Origin: 62-47 sp044463945
Lineage (GTDB): Bacteria; Pseudomonadota; Alphaproteobacteria; Rhizobiales; Xanthobacteraceae
Assembly: GCA_044463945.1 (NCBI GenBank)
Contig: JBIQLW010000016.1
Location: 20,062-84,061 of the forward strand
Direction of reading: 5' to 3'
Length of the DNA: 64,000 bases
Shown here: piece after piece, positions 1 through 8,348 of the stretch
How the letters are laid out: every line of letters begins with the position of its first letter
Numbering within the stretch: position 1 is the stretch's first letter
Translations under genes and position numbers: made by a program
The notes under the pieces: model-generated
Told to the model about the DNA's origin: nothing
Databases searched by the model: none
What the model saw: only the letters and a program-made list of their open reading frames with translations

Positions 1-1519
1 GGTGGACGTTCAACCGGCGCTCGACGAACAGCGAATAGCGCGACATCGCGAAACACCCGACGAAATAGATCAGGCCGGTGAAGGCGAAGCCGGTGAACAG
101 CGTGGTCGGCGTCGCCCATGCCGGATCGGCGAAGGCCGCGCGCAAGATGCCGAGCAGGTCGAACAGCGCCACGATCGACACCAGCGAGGTGTCCTTGAAC
201 AGCGCGATGAAGCTGTTGACCAGTCCGGGAATGACGTGGCGCAACGCCTGCGGCAGCACGATCAGTCGCGTCGTCTTCCAGTACGACAGGCCGAGCGCCT
301 GCGCGGCTTCCTCCTGTCCGCGCGGAATCGCCTGCAAGCCGCCGCGGATCACCTCGGCGTTGTAGGCGCCGGCGAACAGCGCGATGCCGATCAGCACGCG
401 CACGAGCCCGTCCACGGTGAAATTGCCCGGCAGGAACAGCGGCAGCATGTAGGTGGCGAAGAACAGGACCGTAATCAGCGGCACGCCGCGCCAGAACTCG
501 ATGAAGCCGACCGAGAACAGCCGGATCAGCGGGATGGTCGAGCGGCGGCCGAGCGCCAAGGCGATGCCGACCGGCATCGAGGCGACGATGCCGGTCACAG
601 CCACCACCAGCGTCACCAGAAGCCCGCCCCACAGCCGGGTATCGACCACCGGCAGGCCGCCGCGGTCGAGGCCCATCGCCGCGATCACGACGGCGATGCC
701 GGCAAAGACGAGCAGGCTCGCCGCGAGCGCCCGCCAGCCGCCGCGGGGACCGCCAGCCACAAAGAACAGGACGGCCGAGACGATGACGGCGGTGGCCGTG
801 ACGTCTGCCCATAACGGCTGTCCGGATACGGCGATCCAGTCGCGCAGCCACACCAGGGGCGCGGCGAGAAAAGCGAGCCCCACGCCGAGCCAGACGATGC
901 CATAGCCGCTCCATTCCAGCACCGCGCCGAGCGCGGGATGCGAGCGCGCCGCGCCAAGCTCCACCAGCCGCGCACCGGCCTCGATGATGCCGCTTGCGAA
1001 TGCGGAAGTGAGCCGCGCCGCCCAGTTCACGGCGAAGCCGTCGAGGCCGCCGCCATACAGCAGGAAGAAAGCGACGAACGGCAGCGCGACGAAGAACAGC
1101 CCGGCGTTGAGCGCCTTGGCCGGCAGCTTCGGGATCAGCAGCGGCAGCAGCAACAGCGCCGCCAGCAGGAACGTCAGGTTGACGCGCCAGCGCTCCGGTT
1201 CGGGATAGAAGCCGTAGATGAACTGCGTCAGCTTGGCCTGAACGAACGGCCAGCACGCGCCGACCGGATGGCCGGCATTCTCGCTCAGGCAGGCGGTGCG
1301 GTCGCCGCCCGTCCCCACCGCATCGACGAACAGGAAGCGCACCGTCGGCACGATCAGGAGCCACAACAGCGCGACGCCGAGCACGGTGAGCAGCGCGTTG
1401 GTCGGGCTGTTGAACAGCCGCGTGCGCAGGAAGCCGATTACCCCCGTCGTTTTCACCGGCGCGCGGCGCTCCGGCGCGAGGTCGCCGCGCACGAAACCGG
1501 CGCCCGCCTGCCCGCTCAT
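1..1519 (-). CDS. aapM: Amino-acid ABC transporter permease AapM (3' end beyond the window)
   Basis: Inner-membrane permease of the Aap/Bra-type general L-amino-acid ABC importer (polar amino acid, HisM/GlnP class). The reading frame is open on the minus strand from an ATG at 1519 to the window edge, about 506 codons with no stop. The start overlaps the aapQ stop in an ATGA, so the two are translationally coupled. Hydrophobic segments fill the N-terminal half, including a run near FFLLYGGG, with a periplasmic stretch containing two cysteines. The permease EAA loop is clear: an EEAAQALGLS segment followed by GLVNSFIALFKDTSLVSIV. The last visible residues (SRYSLFVERRLN) look like a natural permease C-terminus, so only a few residues should be missing. 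The ATPase gene aapP would be expected just beyond position 1. The family call is firm; substrate breadth is inferred from Rhizobium Aap. Confidence 0.9.
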   Translation of the reverse strand, partial: MSGQAGAGFVRGDLAPERRAPVKTTGVIGFLRTRLFNSPTNALLTVLGVALLWLLIVPTVRFLFVDAVGTGGDRTACLSENAGHPVGACWPFVQAKLTQFIYGFYPEPERWRVNLTFLLAALLLLPLLIPKLPAKALNAGLFFVALPFVAFFLLYGGGLDGFAVNWAARLTSAFASGIIEAGARLVELGAARSHPALGAVLEWSGYGIVWLGVGLAFLAAPLVWLRDWIAVSGQPLWADVTATAVIVSAVLFFVAGGPRGGWRALAASLLVFAGIAVVIAAMGLDRGGLPVVDTRLWGGLLVTLVVAVTGIVASMPVGIALALGRRSTIPLIRLFSVGFIEFWRGVPLITVLFFATYMLPLFLPGNFTVDGLVRVLIGIALFAGAYNAEVIRGGLQAIPRGQEEAAQALGLSYWKTTRLIVLPQALRHVIPGLVNSFIALFKDTSLVSIVALFDLLGILRAAFADPAWATPTTLFTGFAFTGLIYFVGCFAMSRYSLFVERRLNVH

Positions 1520-2721
1520 CGGTCGAGACTCCGGTTCATCCGCCAGCCGTAGAAGCTCATGCCGGCGCTGGTCAGAAGCGAGATCAGAAGATAGACGCCC
1601 ATGGTGATGGCGATGATTTCGATCGCCTGCCCGGTCTGGCTCAGCGTGGTGCCGGCGAACACCGAGAACAGGTCGGGATAGCCGATCGCGACCGCCAGCG
1701 AGGAGTTCTTGGTGAGGTTGAGATACTGGTTGGTGAGCGGCGGCAGGATCACCCGCATTGCCTGCGGCACCACGATCAGGCGCAGCGTTGCGCCGTGCGA
1801 CAGCCCGAGCGAGGCCCCCGCCTCCATCTGCCCGCGCGGCACCGCCAGAATGCCGGCGCGCACGTTCTCGGCGATAAAGGCGGCGGTGTAAGTGGACAAC
1901 GCCAGCGCCAGCGCCACGAACTCCGGCACGACGCGCAAGCCGCCTGCGAAGTTGAAGCCCTTCAGTTGCGGCACTTCGACGGAGAACGGCACGCCGAACA
2001 CGAGCACCGCGAGCAGCGGCAGCCCGATCAGCAGCGCCAGCACGTAAGGCCAGATCGTGACCGCCCTGCCGTCGCGGAACAGCCGGCGGCGCGCATAGCC
2101 GCGCAGCACCAGCGCCGCCACCACCGCCAGAACGATCGCTGCGAGAAAAGCCGCGAGCCCGTCATGCGGGACCGGCCGCGGGATCACCAGCCCGCGGTTG
2201 CTGAGGAAAACCTCGTCGAAGATCGAAATGCTCTGGCGCGGGCCGGGCAGCGCGCCCAGCACCGCGAGATACCAGAACAGGATCTGGAACAGGAGCGGCA
2301 GGTTGCGGATCAGTTCGACATAGCCGCCGCTGATGCGCGCCACCAGCCAGTTCGGGGACAGCCGGCCGACGCCGACCAGAAAGCCGATGATGGTGGCGAA
2401 CACGATGCCGACGGCCGCCACCACCAGCGTATTGACCAGCCCGACCAGAAACACCCGCAGATAGGTGTCGCTCTCGGCATAGGGGATAAGGTTCTGGCTG
2501 ACGCCGAAGCCTGCAGTTTGCCACAAGAATCCCAGGCCCGAGGCGATGCGCTGGTTCTGCAAGTTGGTCGTGGCGTTGGCGACGATCTCGTAGCCGAGCC
2601 AGACCACAAGCGCCGCCAGCACCACTTGCAGCACGAGGCCACCCCAACCTGCCCGCCCGCACAAGGCGCGGCGGATCTTCGCGCCGAGCCGGGAGGGGGC
2701 CTGTCGCGCCTCAGTGGCCAT
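1516..2721 (-). CDS. aapQ: Amino-acid ABC transporter permease AapQ
   Basis: Second permease of the Aap amino-acid importer, 401 residues from the ATG at 2721. The frame stays open upstream to 2832, but that would run into aapJ; the 2721 start leaves a 19-base gap after the aapJ stop and gives MATEARQAPSRLG as the cytosolic N-terminus. Several hydrophobic helices are visible, with a conserved GGYVELIRNLPLLFQILFWY segment early and the EAA coupling loop late (MEAGASLGLS, then LTNQYLNLTKNSSLAVAIGY). It is longer than simple HisQ-type permeases because of an inserted periplasmic region, as is usual for AapQ. It would pair with AapM in the membrane and receive amino acids from AapJ. Confidence 0.92.
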   Translation of the reverse strand: MATEARQAPSRLGAKIRRALCGRAGWGGLVLQVVLAALVVWLGYEIVANATTNLQNQRIASGLGFLWQTAGFGVSQNLIPYAESDTYLRVFLVGLVNTLVVAAVGIVFATIIGFLVGVGRLSPNWLVARISGGYVELIRNLPLLFQILFWYLAVLGALPGPRQSISIFDEVFLSNRGLVIPRPVPHDGLAAFLAAIVLAVVAALVLRGYARRRLFRDGRAVTIWPYVLALLIGLPLLAVLVFGVPFSVEVPQLKGFNFAGGLRVVPEFVALALALSTYTAAFIAENVRAGILAVPRGQMEAGASLGLSHGATLRLIVVPQAMRVILPPLTNQYLNLTKNSSLAVAIGYPDLFSVFAGTTLSQTGQAIEIIAITMGVYLLISLLTSAGMSFYGWRMNRSLDR

Positions 2722-2740
2722 CAGGATCGCCGCGCCGCCG

Positions 2741-3772
2741 TCAGCGGATCGGCGGGGCGTATTGAATGCCGCCCTTGTTCCAGAGCTGGTTGAGGCCGCG
2801 CGCGATGCCGAGCTTGGAGCCGGCCCCGACATTGCGGTCGAACGATTCGCCGTAGTTGCCGACGGCCTTGACGATGCGCGCGACCCAGTCCTTGGTCAGG
2901 CCAAGCTGTTCGCCGAGATTGCCGTCGGCGCCGAACATGCGCTTCAGCTCGGGCTTGTTCGACTTCGCCATCTCATCGACGTTCTTCTGCGTGATGCCGA
3001 GTTCTTCGGCGTTGATCATCGCAAACAGCGTCCACTTGACGATGTCGAACCACTGGTCGTCGCCATGGCGCACCAGTGGGCCGAGCGGCTCTTTCGAGAT
3101 CACCTCCGGCAGCACGACGTGATCGGCGGGATTGGCGAGTTTCAGGCGCTCGGCATAAAGCTGCGAGATGTCCGAGGTGAACACGTCGCAGCGGCCGGAT
3201 TCGTAAGCCTTGACGGTTTCATCCGCGGTGCCGAACGCGATCACCTCGTATTTCATGTGGTTGCCATTGAAATAGTCGGCGATGTTCTGTTCGTTGGTGG
3301 TGCCGGTTTGCACGCAGATCGAAGCGCCGTTCAATTCCAGCGCGGAGTTGACCTTCAGCGATTTGCGGATCAGGAAGCCCTGCCCGTCGTAATACGTGAC
3401 CCCGGTGAAGTTGACGCCGAGCGAGGTGTCGCGCGACAGCGTCCACGTCGTATTCCGCGACAACACGTCGATCTCGCCGGACTGCAACGCCGTGAAGCGG
3501 TCCTTGGCCGACAGCGGCACGAACTTGACCTTGGTGGGATCGTCCAGCACCACGGCGGCGATGGCGCGGCAGACATCGACGTCGAGCCCGGTCCAGTTAC
3601 CCTTGTCGTCAGGGGTGGAGAATCCGGGCAGGCCCTGGCTGACGCCGCAGGACAGCGTGCCGCGATCCTTGACAGTCTTGAGAGTCTGCGCGGCGGCGCC
3701 CCCCAGCCCAAGACCCGTGGCAAGAACACCCGTAGCAATGGCGAGAGTGGCGGCGAGAAACACGGATTTCAT
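2741..3772 (-). CDS. aapJ: Amino-acid ABC transporter periplasmic binding protein AapJ
   Basis: Periplasmic solute-binding protein of the general L-amino-acid importer, 343 residues, close to the usual AapJ length. A Sec signal peptide spans about residues 1-29 (MKSVFLAATLAIATG... with an AAAQ cleavage region). The mature part begins LKTVKDRGTLSCGVSQGLPG and continues into WTGLDVDVCRAIAAVVL, the signature of family 3 binding proteins (PF00497). SRNTTWTLSRD and the C-terminal NYGESFDRN segment are typical of the AapJ subfamily. It is the first gene of aapJ-aapQ-aapM. The divergent 314-base gap to metC should carry its promoter. In rhizobia this system takes up many polar amino acids and is under nitrogen control; nothing in the sequence here proves that regulation. 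Confidence 0.95.
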   Translation of the reverse strand: MKSVFLAATLAIATGVLATGLGLGGAAAQTLKTVKDRGTLSCGVSQGLPGFSTPDDKGNWTGLDVDVCRAIAAVVLDDPTKVKFVPLSAKDRFTALQSGEIDVLSRNTTWTLSRDTSLGVNFTGVTYYDGQGFLIRKSLKVNSALELNGASICVQTGTTNEQNIADYFNGNHMKYEVIAFGTADETVKAYESGRCDVFTSDISQLYAERLKLANPADHVVLPEVISKEPLGPLVRHGDDQWFDIVKWTLFAMINAEELGITQKNVDEMAKSNKPELKRMFGADGNLGEQLGLTKDWVARIVKAVGNYGESFDRNVGAGSKLGIARGLNQLWNKGGIQYAPPIR

Positions 3773-4086
3773 GGCAAAGCCTTTCAGGAAGCACCGCGAG
3801 CGTCGGCGTTGTCATTATCTTGCGAACACTGTGTCTTGCGCACATCGAACCGCCCGCCTCCCACCCGAAGGTTCGTCGAGGAGCGGAAGGCGAGCGCAAA
3901 ACCTTGAATCGGTCAGCGGCGGCGCTGTTCGCCGCGCCGCATCACAGAACGACTCATTAGCCGGGTCAAGGGGTTGACGGCGATCTTAAACGTCCTGTTA
4001 TTAACTCCGGCCGAAGCCTGATGCCGCGCTCTGCGATGCGCCGGGTGCGGCAACAGATCAAGGCTGTCGCACCTCAAGGCTGGTAA
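3773..4086. other. Divergent aapJ-metC intergenic region
   Basis: These 314 bases separate divergently transcribed aapJ and metC. I see no gene. It holds one weak sigma-70-like candidate promoter towards metC (listed separately). The part next to metC has short self-complementary runs. I looked for a SAM-II riboswitch core and did not recognise one. Confidence 0.6.
3974..4004 (+). promoter_or_regulatory. Possible metC promoter
   Basis: TTGACG (3974-3979) is followed after 19 bases by TATTAA, the only sigma-70-like pair I noticed upstream of metC. The spacer is longer than the usual 17 and the -10 matches at four of six positions, so this is a weak prediction. Confidence 0.3.
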
Positions 4087-5295
4087 ATGGCACATTCCAA
4101 GGATACTGCGGCTGCGCAAGCGCAACGCATCGAAACCGCGCTGGTCACCTCCGGGCGCGACACTGCGGCGCAGAAAGGCTTCGTCAACCCGCCGGTGGTG
4201 CGCGGCTCGACCGTGCTCTATCCGACCGCCGACGACCTCCATGCCCATCGTGGCGAGTTCCAGTACGGCCGTCACGGCACCCCGACCACTAAGGCGCTGC
4301 GGGAAGCGCTGCAAGCGCTCGAAGGACCGATGTGCGCCGGCGTCGGTCTCGCGCCCTCCGGGGTGTCGGCGATCACCACGGCGCTCCTGGCCGTGCTGAA
4401 AGCCGGCGACCATTTGCTCGTGTGCGACAACGCCTATCGTCCCACCCGCCTGTTCTGCGACGGCATGCTGGCGCGCTACGGCATCGAAACCAGCTATTTC
4501 GATCCGTTGATCGGCGACGGCATCAGTGCGCATTTCAAGCCCAACACCCGCGCGGTGATGGTGGAAGCGCCGGGCTCCCAGTCGTTCGAGATGCCGGACA
4601 TCCCGGCGATCGCCAAAGCCGCACATGCCCGTGATCTCATCGTGCTCGACGACAACACCTGGGCGACGCCGCTGTTCCATCGCTCGCTGGAACAGGGCGT
4701 CGATATCAGCATCCAGGCGGCGACGAAATATATCGGCGGCCACTCCGACATCATGTTCGGCACCATCGCGGCCAACGCCAGGACGTGGCCCATGGTCGCC
4801 GATTCGGTCCGCCAGCTCGGCGTCTGCGCCGGGCCGGACGACGTGTTTCTGGCGCTGCGCGGCTTGCGGACGCTTGCGGTGCGCCTCAACCACCACCAGC
4901 GCGCCGGGCTGGAGATGGCGCGCTGGCTCGCGGCGCGCCCCGAAGTGACGGCCGTGCTGCATCCCGGCCTTGAGACCTCGCCCGGCCACGCCATCTGGAA
5001 ACGCGATTTCACCGGCGCTTCCGGTCTGTTCAGCATCGTGCTGCAACCGGCGCCACAGGCGGCGGTCGATGCCCTGCTCGACACCGTGCAACTGTTCGGC
5101 ATGGGCTATTCGTGGGGCGGCTTCGAGAGCCTCGTCATTCCGTTCGATTGTTCGTCCTATCGCACCGCCACCACCTGGGCGCCGGGCGGGCCGACGCTTC
5201 GCCTCCATATCGGCTTCGAAAACACCGACGATCTGAAGGCCGATCTGGCGCGCGGGTTCGACGCCTTCAACACGGCGCGCGGTACTGCCGCCTGA
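4087..5295 (+). CDS. metC: Cystathionine beta-lyase
   Basis: PLP-dependent beta-lyase that splits cystathionine to homocysteine, pyruvate and ammonia in methionine synthesis; cytosolic. The 402 residues match the family length. It has the Cys/Met-metabolism fold signature: QYGRHGTPTTKALREAL near residue 60, the APSGVSAITTALLAVLKAGD helix, LDDNTWATP with the PLP-binding aspartate, and QAATKYIGGHSD, where Lys214 is the expected Schiff-base lysine. The C-terminal FGMGYSWGGFESL and TLRLHIGFENTDDL segments are typical of alphaproteobacterial MetC rather than cystathionine gamma-synthase. The ATG follows a short purine-rich stretch. It is monocistronic, with a good terminator hairpin ten bases after the stop. 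Related lyases (desulfhydrases) cannot be excluded by eye. Confidence 0.9.
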   Translation: MAHSKDTAAAQAQRIETALVTSGRDTAAQKGFVNPPVVRGSTVLYPTADDLHAHRGEFQYGRHGTPTTKALREALQALEGPMCAGVGLAPSGVSAITTALLAVLKAGDHLLVCDNAYRPTRLFCDGMLARYGIETSYFDPLIGDGISAHFKPNTRAVMVEAPGSQSFEMPDIPAIAKAAHARDLIVLDDNTWATPLFHRSLEQGVDISIQAATKYIGGHSDIMFGTIAANARTWPMVADSVRQLGVCAGPDDVFLALRGLRTLAVRLNHHQRAGLEMARWLAARPEVTAVLHPGLETSPGHAIWKRDFTGASGLFSIVLQPAPQAAVDALLDTVQLFGMGYSWGGFESLVIPFDCSSYRTATTWAPGGPTLRLHIGFENTDDLKADLARGFDAFNTARGTAA

Positions 5296-5304
5296 TCCGG
5301 CTTT

Positions 5305-5345
5305 GGCGGCTGCCTGAGTGCACGGCCACGCTCGGGCCGCCTTTT
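5305..5345 (+). terminator. Rho-independent terminator after metC
   Basis: GGCGGC (5305-5310) pairs with GCCGCC (5336-5341), and GAG (5316-5318) with CTC (5331-5333) inside it. TTTT follows directly at 5342-5345. It lies ten bases after the metC stop. Confidence 0.5.
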
Positions 5346-5419
5346 GCCGGCAAGACGATTGATCCTGCGGCGTTTGTGACTACGTTGAAGGATTAATTCT
5401 CTTGTGACGGACGAGGCCG

Positions 5420-7120
5420 TTGGGATCGATCGTTCTTCTTGACCTGATGGGCGGCGTCGCGCTGCTGCTGTGGGGCCTGCATATGGTCCACAGCGGCATC
5501 CTGCGGGCGTTCGGTTCCGATCTGCGGCTGATGCTGGCGCGCGCGCTTGGCAACCGCTTCTCCGCCTTCGCCGCCGGCCTCGGCCTCACCGCGCTCCTGC
5601 AAAGCAGCACCGCGACCGCGCTGATCGTCTCGTCCTTCACGGCGGAAGGCATCGTCGGCCTGATGCCGGCGCTGGCCATCATGCTCGGCGCCAACGTCGG
5701 TACCACGCTGATCGTCCAGGTGCTGTCATTCAATATTTCCGCCGCCGCTCCGGCGTTGTTCGTCATCGGCCTCGTCGCATTCCGCAGCGGCGCGCGCTCG
5801 CGCGTCAAGGACATCGGCCGCGTCGCCATCGGGCTCGGCCTGATGCTCTTGGCGCTCCACATCCTGCTCGGCACGCTGGAGCCCGCCGAGAACGCGCCGG
5901 CGGTCCGCATCTTCATGGCCGCGATCACCACTGATCCGATCCTGTGCATCCTGATCGGCGCGGTCGCCACCTGGGCGGTGCATTCCAGCGTCGCCACTGT
6001 TCTTCTTATTATGTCGCTGGCCTATGCGCAGTTCATCACGCCGTTCGCCGCGCTGGCGCTGGTGCTCGGCGCCAACCTCGGCAGCGCCATCAATCCGATG
6101 ATCGAAGGCGCGCGCCGCGACAATCCGGCGAGCTACCGCCTGCCGCTCGGCAATCTCGTCAACCGCGTGATCGGCGTCGTGCTGGTCGCGCCGTTCCTGC
6201 ATCCGCTCGCCGACATCCTGACCTCGTGGCAGCCGGACCTCGCCAAGATGACGGCGCAGTTCCATATCGCGTTCAATCTCGTGACGGCGCTTCTGTTCAT
6301 CGGCGTGCTCGACGGCGTCGCCGCGCTGCTGACGCGGCTGTTGCCAGCGCATACGACGGCGGTCGATCCGGCGAAGCCGCGCTACCTCGACGAGAGCGCG
6401 CTGGCGACGCCGTCGCTGGCGCTCACCGACGCCGCGCGCGAGACGCTGCGCATGGGCGACATCGTCGAAACCATGCTGCGCCGGGTGATGACGGCGATCA
6501 TGACCAACGATCGCGCGCTGGTCGCGGACGTCTCGCAGATGGATAACAACGTCGATCGCCTCGACGAGGCGATCAAGCTCTACGTCACCAAATTGACGCG
6601 CGGCAGCCTCGACGAGCGCGAGAGCCAGCGCGCCATGGAGATCATTTCCTTCGCCATCAATCTCGAACATATCGGCGATATCGTCGACAAGAACCTGTGC
6701 GAACTGGCGACCAAGAAGATCAAGCACCGCTTCCAGTTCTCGGCCGAGGGCGCCGCCGAACTGCTGGAATTCCATCGGCAGACGATGGAATCGCTGCGCA
6801 TCGCCTTCGGCGTGTTCATGTCGGGCGACGTCACCGAGGCGCGCAAGCTGCTGGCGGAGAAGGCCGTGCTGCGCAGCGCCGAACTCGCGGCGACCGAGCG
6901 CCACCTTGAACGCCTGCGCGAGGGACGGCCGGAGTCGATCGAAACCACCTCGCTCCACCTCGACGTGCTGCGCGACCTCAAGCGGATCCACTCTCACATC
7001 TGCTCGGTCGCCTATCCGGTGCTGGATGCGGCCGGTATGCCGGAGGAGAATGCCGAGACGGCTGCGGCGGATACCCTTCTTGCCGGCACCGGGCCGGCGG
7101 CGCACCCGTCGTCGAATTAA
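5420..7120 (+). CDS. Na/Pi cotransporter family protein with C-terminal PhoU-like domain
   Basis: Predicted inner-membrane Na+/phosphate cotransporter of the NptA/YjbB class, 566 residues from a TTG start at 5420. An in-frame ATG lies nine codons later at 5447; an in-frame stop just upstream limits the start to these two. Residues 1-310 contain two inverted copies of the Na/Pi repeat, each with a glutamine/serine-rich QSS-type motif (ALLQSSTATALIVSSF and AVHSSVATVLLIMSLA) and a GANVGTT / GANLGSA partner. Residues 340-540 form a helical PhoU-like domain (IISFAINLEHIGDIVDKNL). Such fusions export or import phosphate and may sense phosphate load; direction cannot be read from sequence. It ends four bases into the convergent gene at 7117. 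Confidence 0.85.
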   Translation: MGSIVLLDLMGGVALLLWGLHMVHSGILRAFGSDLRLMLARALGNRFSAFAAGLGLTALLQSSTATALIVSSFTAEGIVGLMPALAIMLGANVGTTLIVQVLSFNISAAAPALFVIGLVAFRSGARSRVKDIGRVAIGLGLMLLALHILLGTLEPAENAPAVRIFMAAITTDPILCILIGAVATWAVHSSVATVLLIMSLAYAQFITPFAALALVLGANLGSAINPMIEGARRDNPASYRLPLGNLVNRVIGVVLVAPFLHPLADILTSWQPDLAKMTAQFHIAFNLVTALLFIGVLDGVAALLTRLLPAHTTAVDPAKPRYLDESALATPSLALTDAARETLRMGDIVETMLRRVMTAIMTNDRALVADVSQMDNNVDRLDEAIKLYVTKLTRGSLDERESQRAMEIISFAINLEHIGDIVDKNLCELATKKIKHRFQFSAEGAAELLEFHRQTMESLRIAFGVFMSGDVTEARKLLAEKAVLRSAELAATERHLERLREGRPESIETTSLHLDVLRDLKRIHSHICSVAYPVLDAAGMPEENAETAAADTLLAGTGPAAHPSSN

Positions 7121-7443
7121 GGCCGCGACGTCTGCCGGCCGTTGATGAGAATGAAATAAAGATTGCGGAAATAGACGATCAGGCCGAACGCCTGCCCGGC
7201 GATGAACACCGGATCGCGGCGGTACAGCGCGTAGATCAGCAGCAGCACGCCGCCGCCGATCGAGAAGAACCAGAACGCCAGCGGAATCACGCTCTGCCGC
7301 GCGCGCTCGGAGGCGATCCATTGCACCACGAAGCGCATGGTGAAGAACGCCTGCGCGACGAAGCCGAGCACCACCCAGCCGTCGAACTGGATGATGAACA
7401 CGTCATGCAGGTACGCGCCGATTGAATCGAGCAGTTCAGTCAT
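7117..7443 (-). CDS. Small lipid A biosynthesis N-terminal-like (LAB_N) membrane protein
   Basis: A 108-residue integral membrane protein matching the free-standing LAB_N domain (the N-terminal membrane part seen in some LpxB proteins). Three hydrophobic segments are visible: GWVVLGFVAQAFFTMRFVVQW, PLAFWFFSIGGGVLLLIYALY and VFIAGQAFGLIVYFRNLYFIL. The pattern of RFVVQWIASE, then PLAFWFFSIGG, then YFRNLYFI is diagnostic. Its start overlaps the end of the upstream glycosyltransferase gene by eight bases, so they are co-expressed. In Rhizobium a comparable small protein (RgtF) next to RgtE is needed for making a polyprenyl-phosphate sugar donor; that role is an inference here. The 3' end overlaps the convergent Na/Pi gene by four bases. 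Confidence 0.8.
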   Translation of the reverse strand: MTELLDSIGAYLHDVFIIQFDGWVVLGFVAQAFFTMRFVVQWIASERARQSVIPLAFWFFSIGGGVLLLIYALYRRDPVFIAGQAFGLIVYFRNLYFILINGRQTSRP

Positions 7444-8203
7444 GCGGCATGACCTCGGTTGCGACCGGATTGGGCTTCTTGCGGCGGATCAGCCACCACA
7501 CGCCCGCAAGATCCATGATGCCGATCCACAGACGGTCGAAAAAGCCGTAGTTCGACACGCCGGAGCGGCGCGGGCGATCGATCACGTCGATATAGGCGAT
7601 GTCGTGGCCTTCCCGCCGCACCAGCGCCGGCAGGAAACGGTGCAGCCCGTCGAAATACGGGAGCGTCAGGAACACCTCGCGGCGGATCGCCTTGAGGCCG
7701 CAGCCGGTGTCGCGGGTGCCGTCGCGCAGGATGGCGTTGCGCACGCCGTTGGCGACGCGCGACTGCACCTTCTTGAAGCCGGTGTCCCTGCGCCCCACCC
7801 GCTGACCGGCCGCGAGCGCGACACTTGCCCCCCCGTGCTCCAGCGCCAGGATCAGGTCCGGCAGGAAGGCGGGATCGTTCTGGCCGTCGCCGTCGAGGGT
7901 GGCGACGATGGCGCCGCGCGCGTGGCGCACGCCGGTGCGCACCGCCGCCGATTGCCCGCGCGATTGTGCATGGCGGATATGACGCAGGTTACGCCGCTGC
8001 CGCATCAACGCCGCCAGCCGGTCGGCGGTCGCATCGGTCGAGCCGTCGTTGACGTAGATGATCTCATACGACCAGCGCTCCCCCAGCGCGGCGGCGATCT
8101 CTGTGACCAGCGGCGCGATGTTCTCGGCCTCGTTGCGCACCGGAACGACGATCGAAACCTCAATCGGGGGCGTATCGGAGGACGGCACGGAACCACTCAT
8201 CAT
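7436..8203 (-). CDS. GT2 glycosyltransferase, polyprenyl-phosphate sugar synthase type
   Basis: Family 2 glycosyltransferase of the dolichol-phosphate mannose synthase/ArnC type, 255 residues from the ATG at 8203 (another ATG at 8200). It begins IEVSIVVPVRNEAENIAPL, has the YEIIYVNDGSTDATADRL nucleotide-binding motif, VATLDGDGQNDPAFLPDL (the DxD metal site) and DTGCGLKAIRREVFLTLPYFDGLHRFLPAL, which is characteristic of the group. The C-terminal segment near residue 230 (LWIGIMDLAGVWWLI) is hydrophobic and may anchor it to the membrane. The product would be a lipid-linked sugar used by a GT-C transferase in the envelope, and such a protein (GT39) is encoded directly upstream on the same strand. 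The sugar is unknown; galacturonate or mannose are the obvious guesses for this group. Confidence 0.85.
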   Translation of the reverse strand: MMSGSVPSSDTPPIEVSIVVPVRNEAENIAPLVTEIAAALGERWSYEIIYVNDGSTDATADRLAALMRQRRNLRHIRHAQSRGQSAAVRTGVRHARGAIVATLDGDGQNDPAFLPDLILALEHGGASVALAAGQRVGRRDTGFKKVQSRVANGVRNAILRDGTRDTGCGLKAIRREVFLTLPYFDGLHRFLPALVRREGHDIAYIDVIDRPRRSGVSNYGFFDRLWIGIMDLAGVWWLIRRKKPNPVATEVMPHD

Positions 8204-8348
8204 ATCGGGGTTGTAACTATATCGGGCCGATCGGTCCGCCGCAGGCAGGCCCATGCAGCGCGCGTTTCGCGGATGGGCGCTTCTTATGGCGCAAACCCGC
8301 CCCGGGCAACCTTTTTAAAGGTTGTGATACGGAGCGTGAACGGACCCC

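Noticed and set aside
3773..4086. Possible SAM riboswitch before metC
   Set aside because: I looked for the SAM-II pseudoknot core and the SAM-I K-turn and did not find a convincing match; a covariance-model search would settle it.
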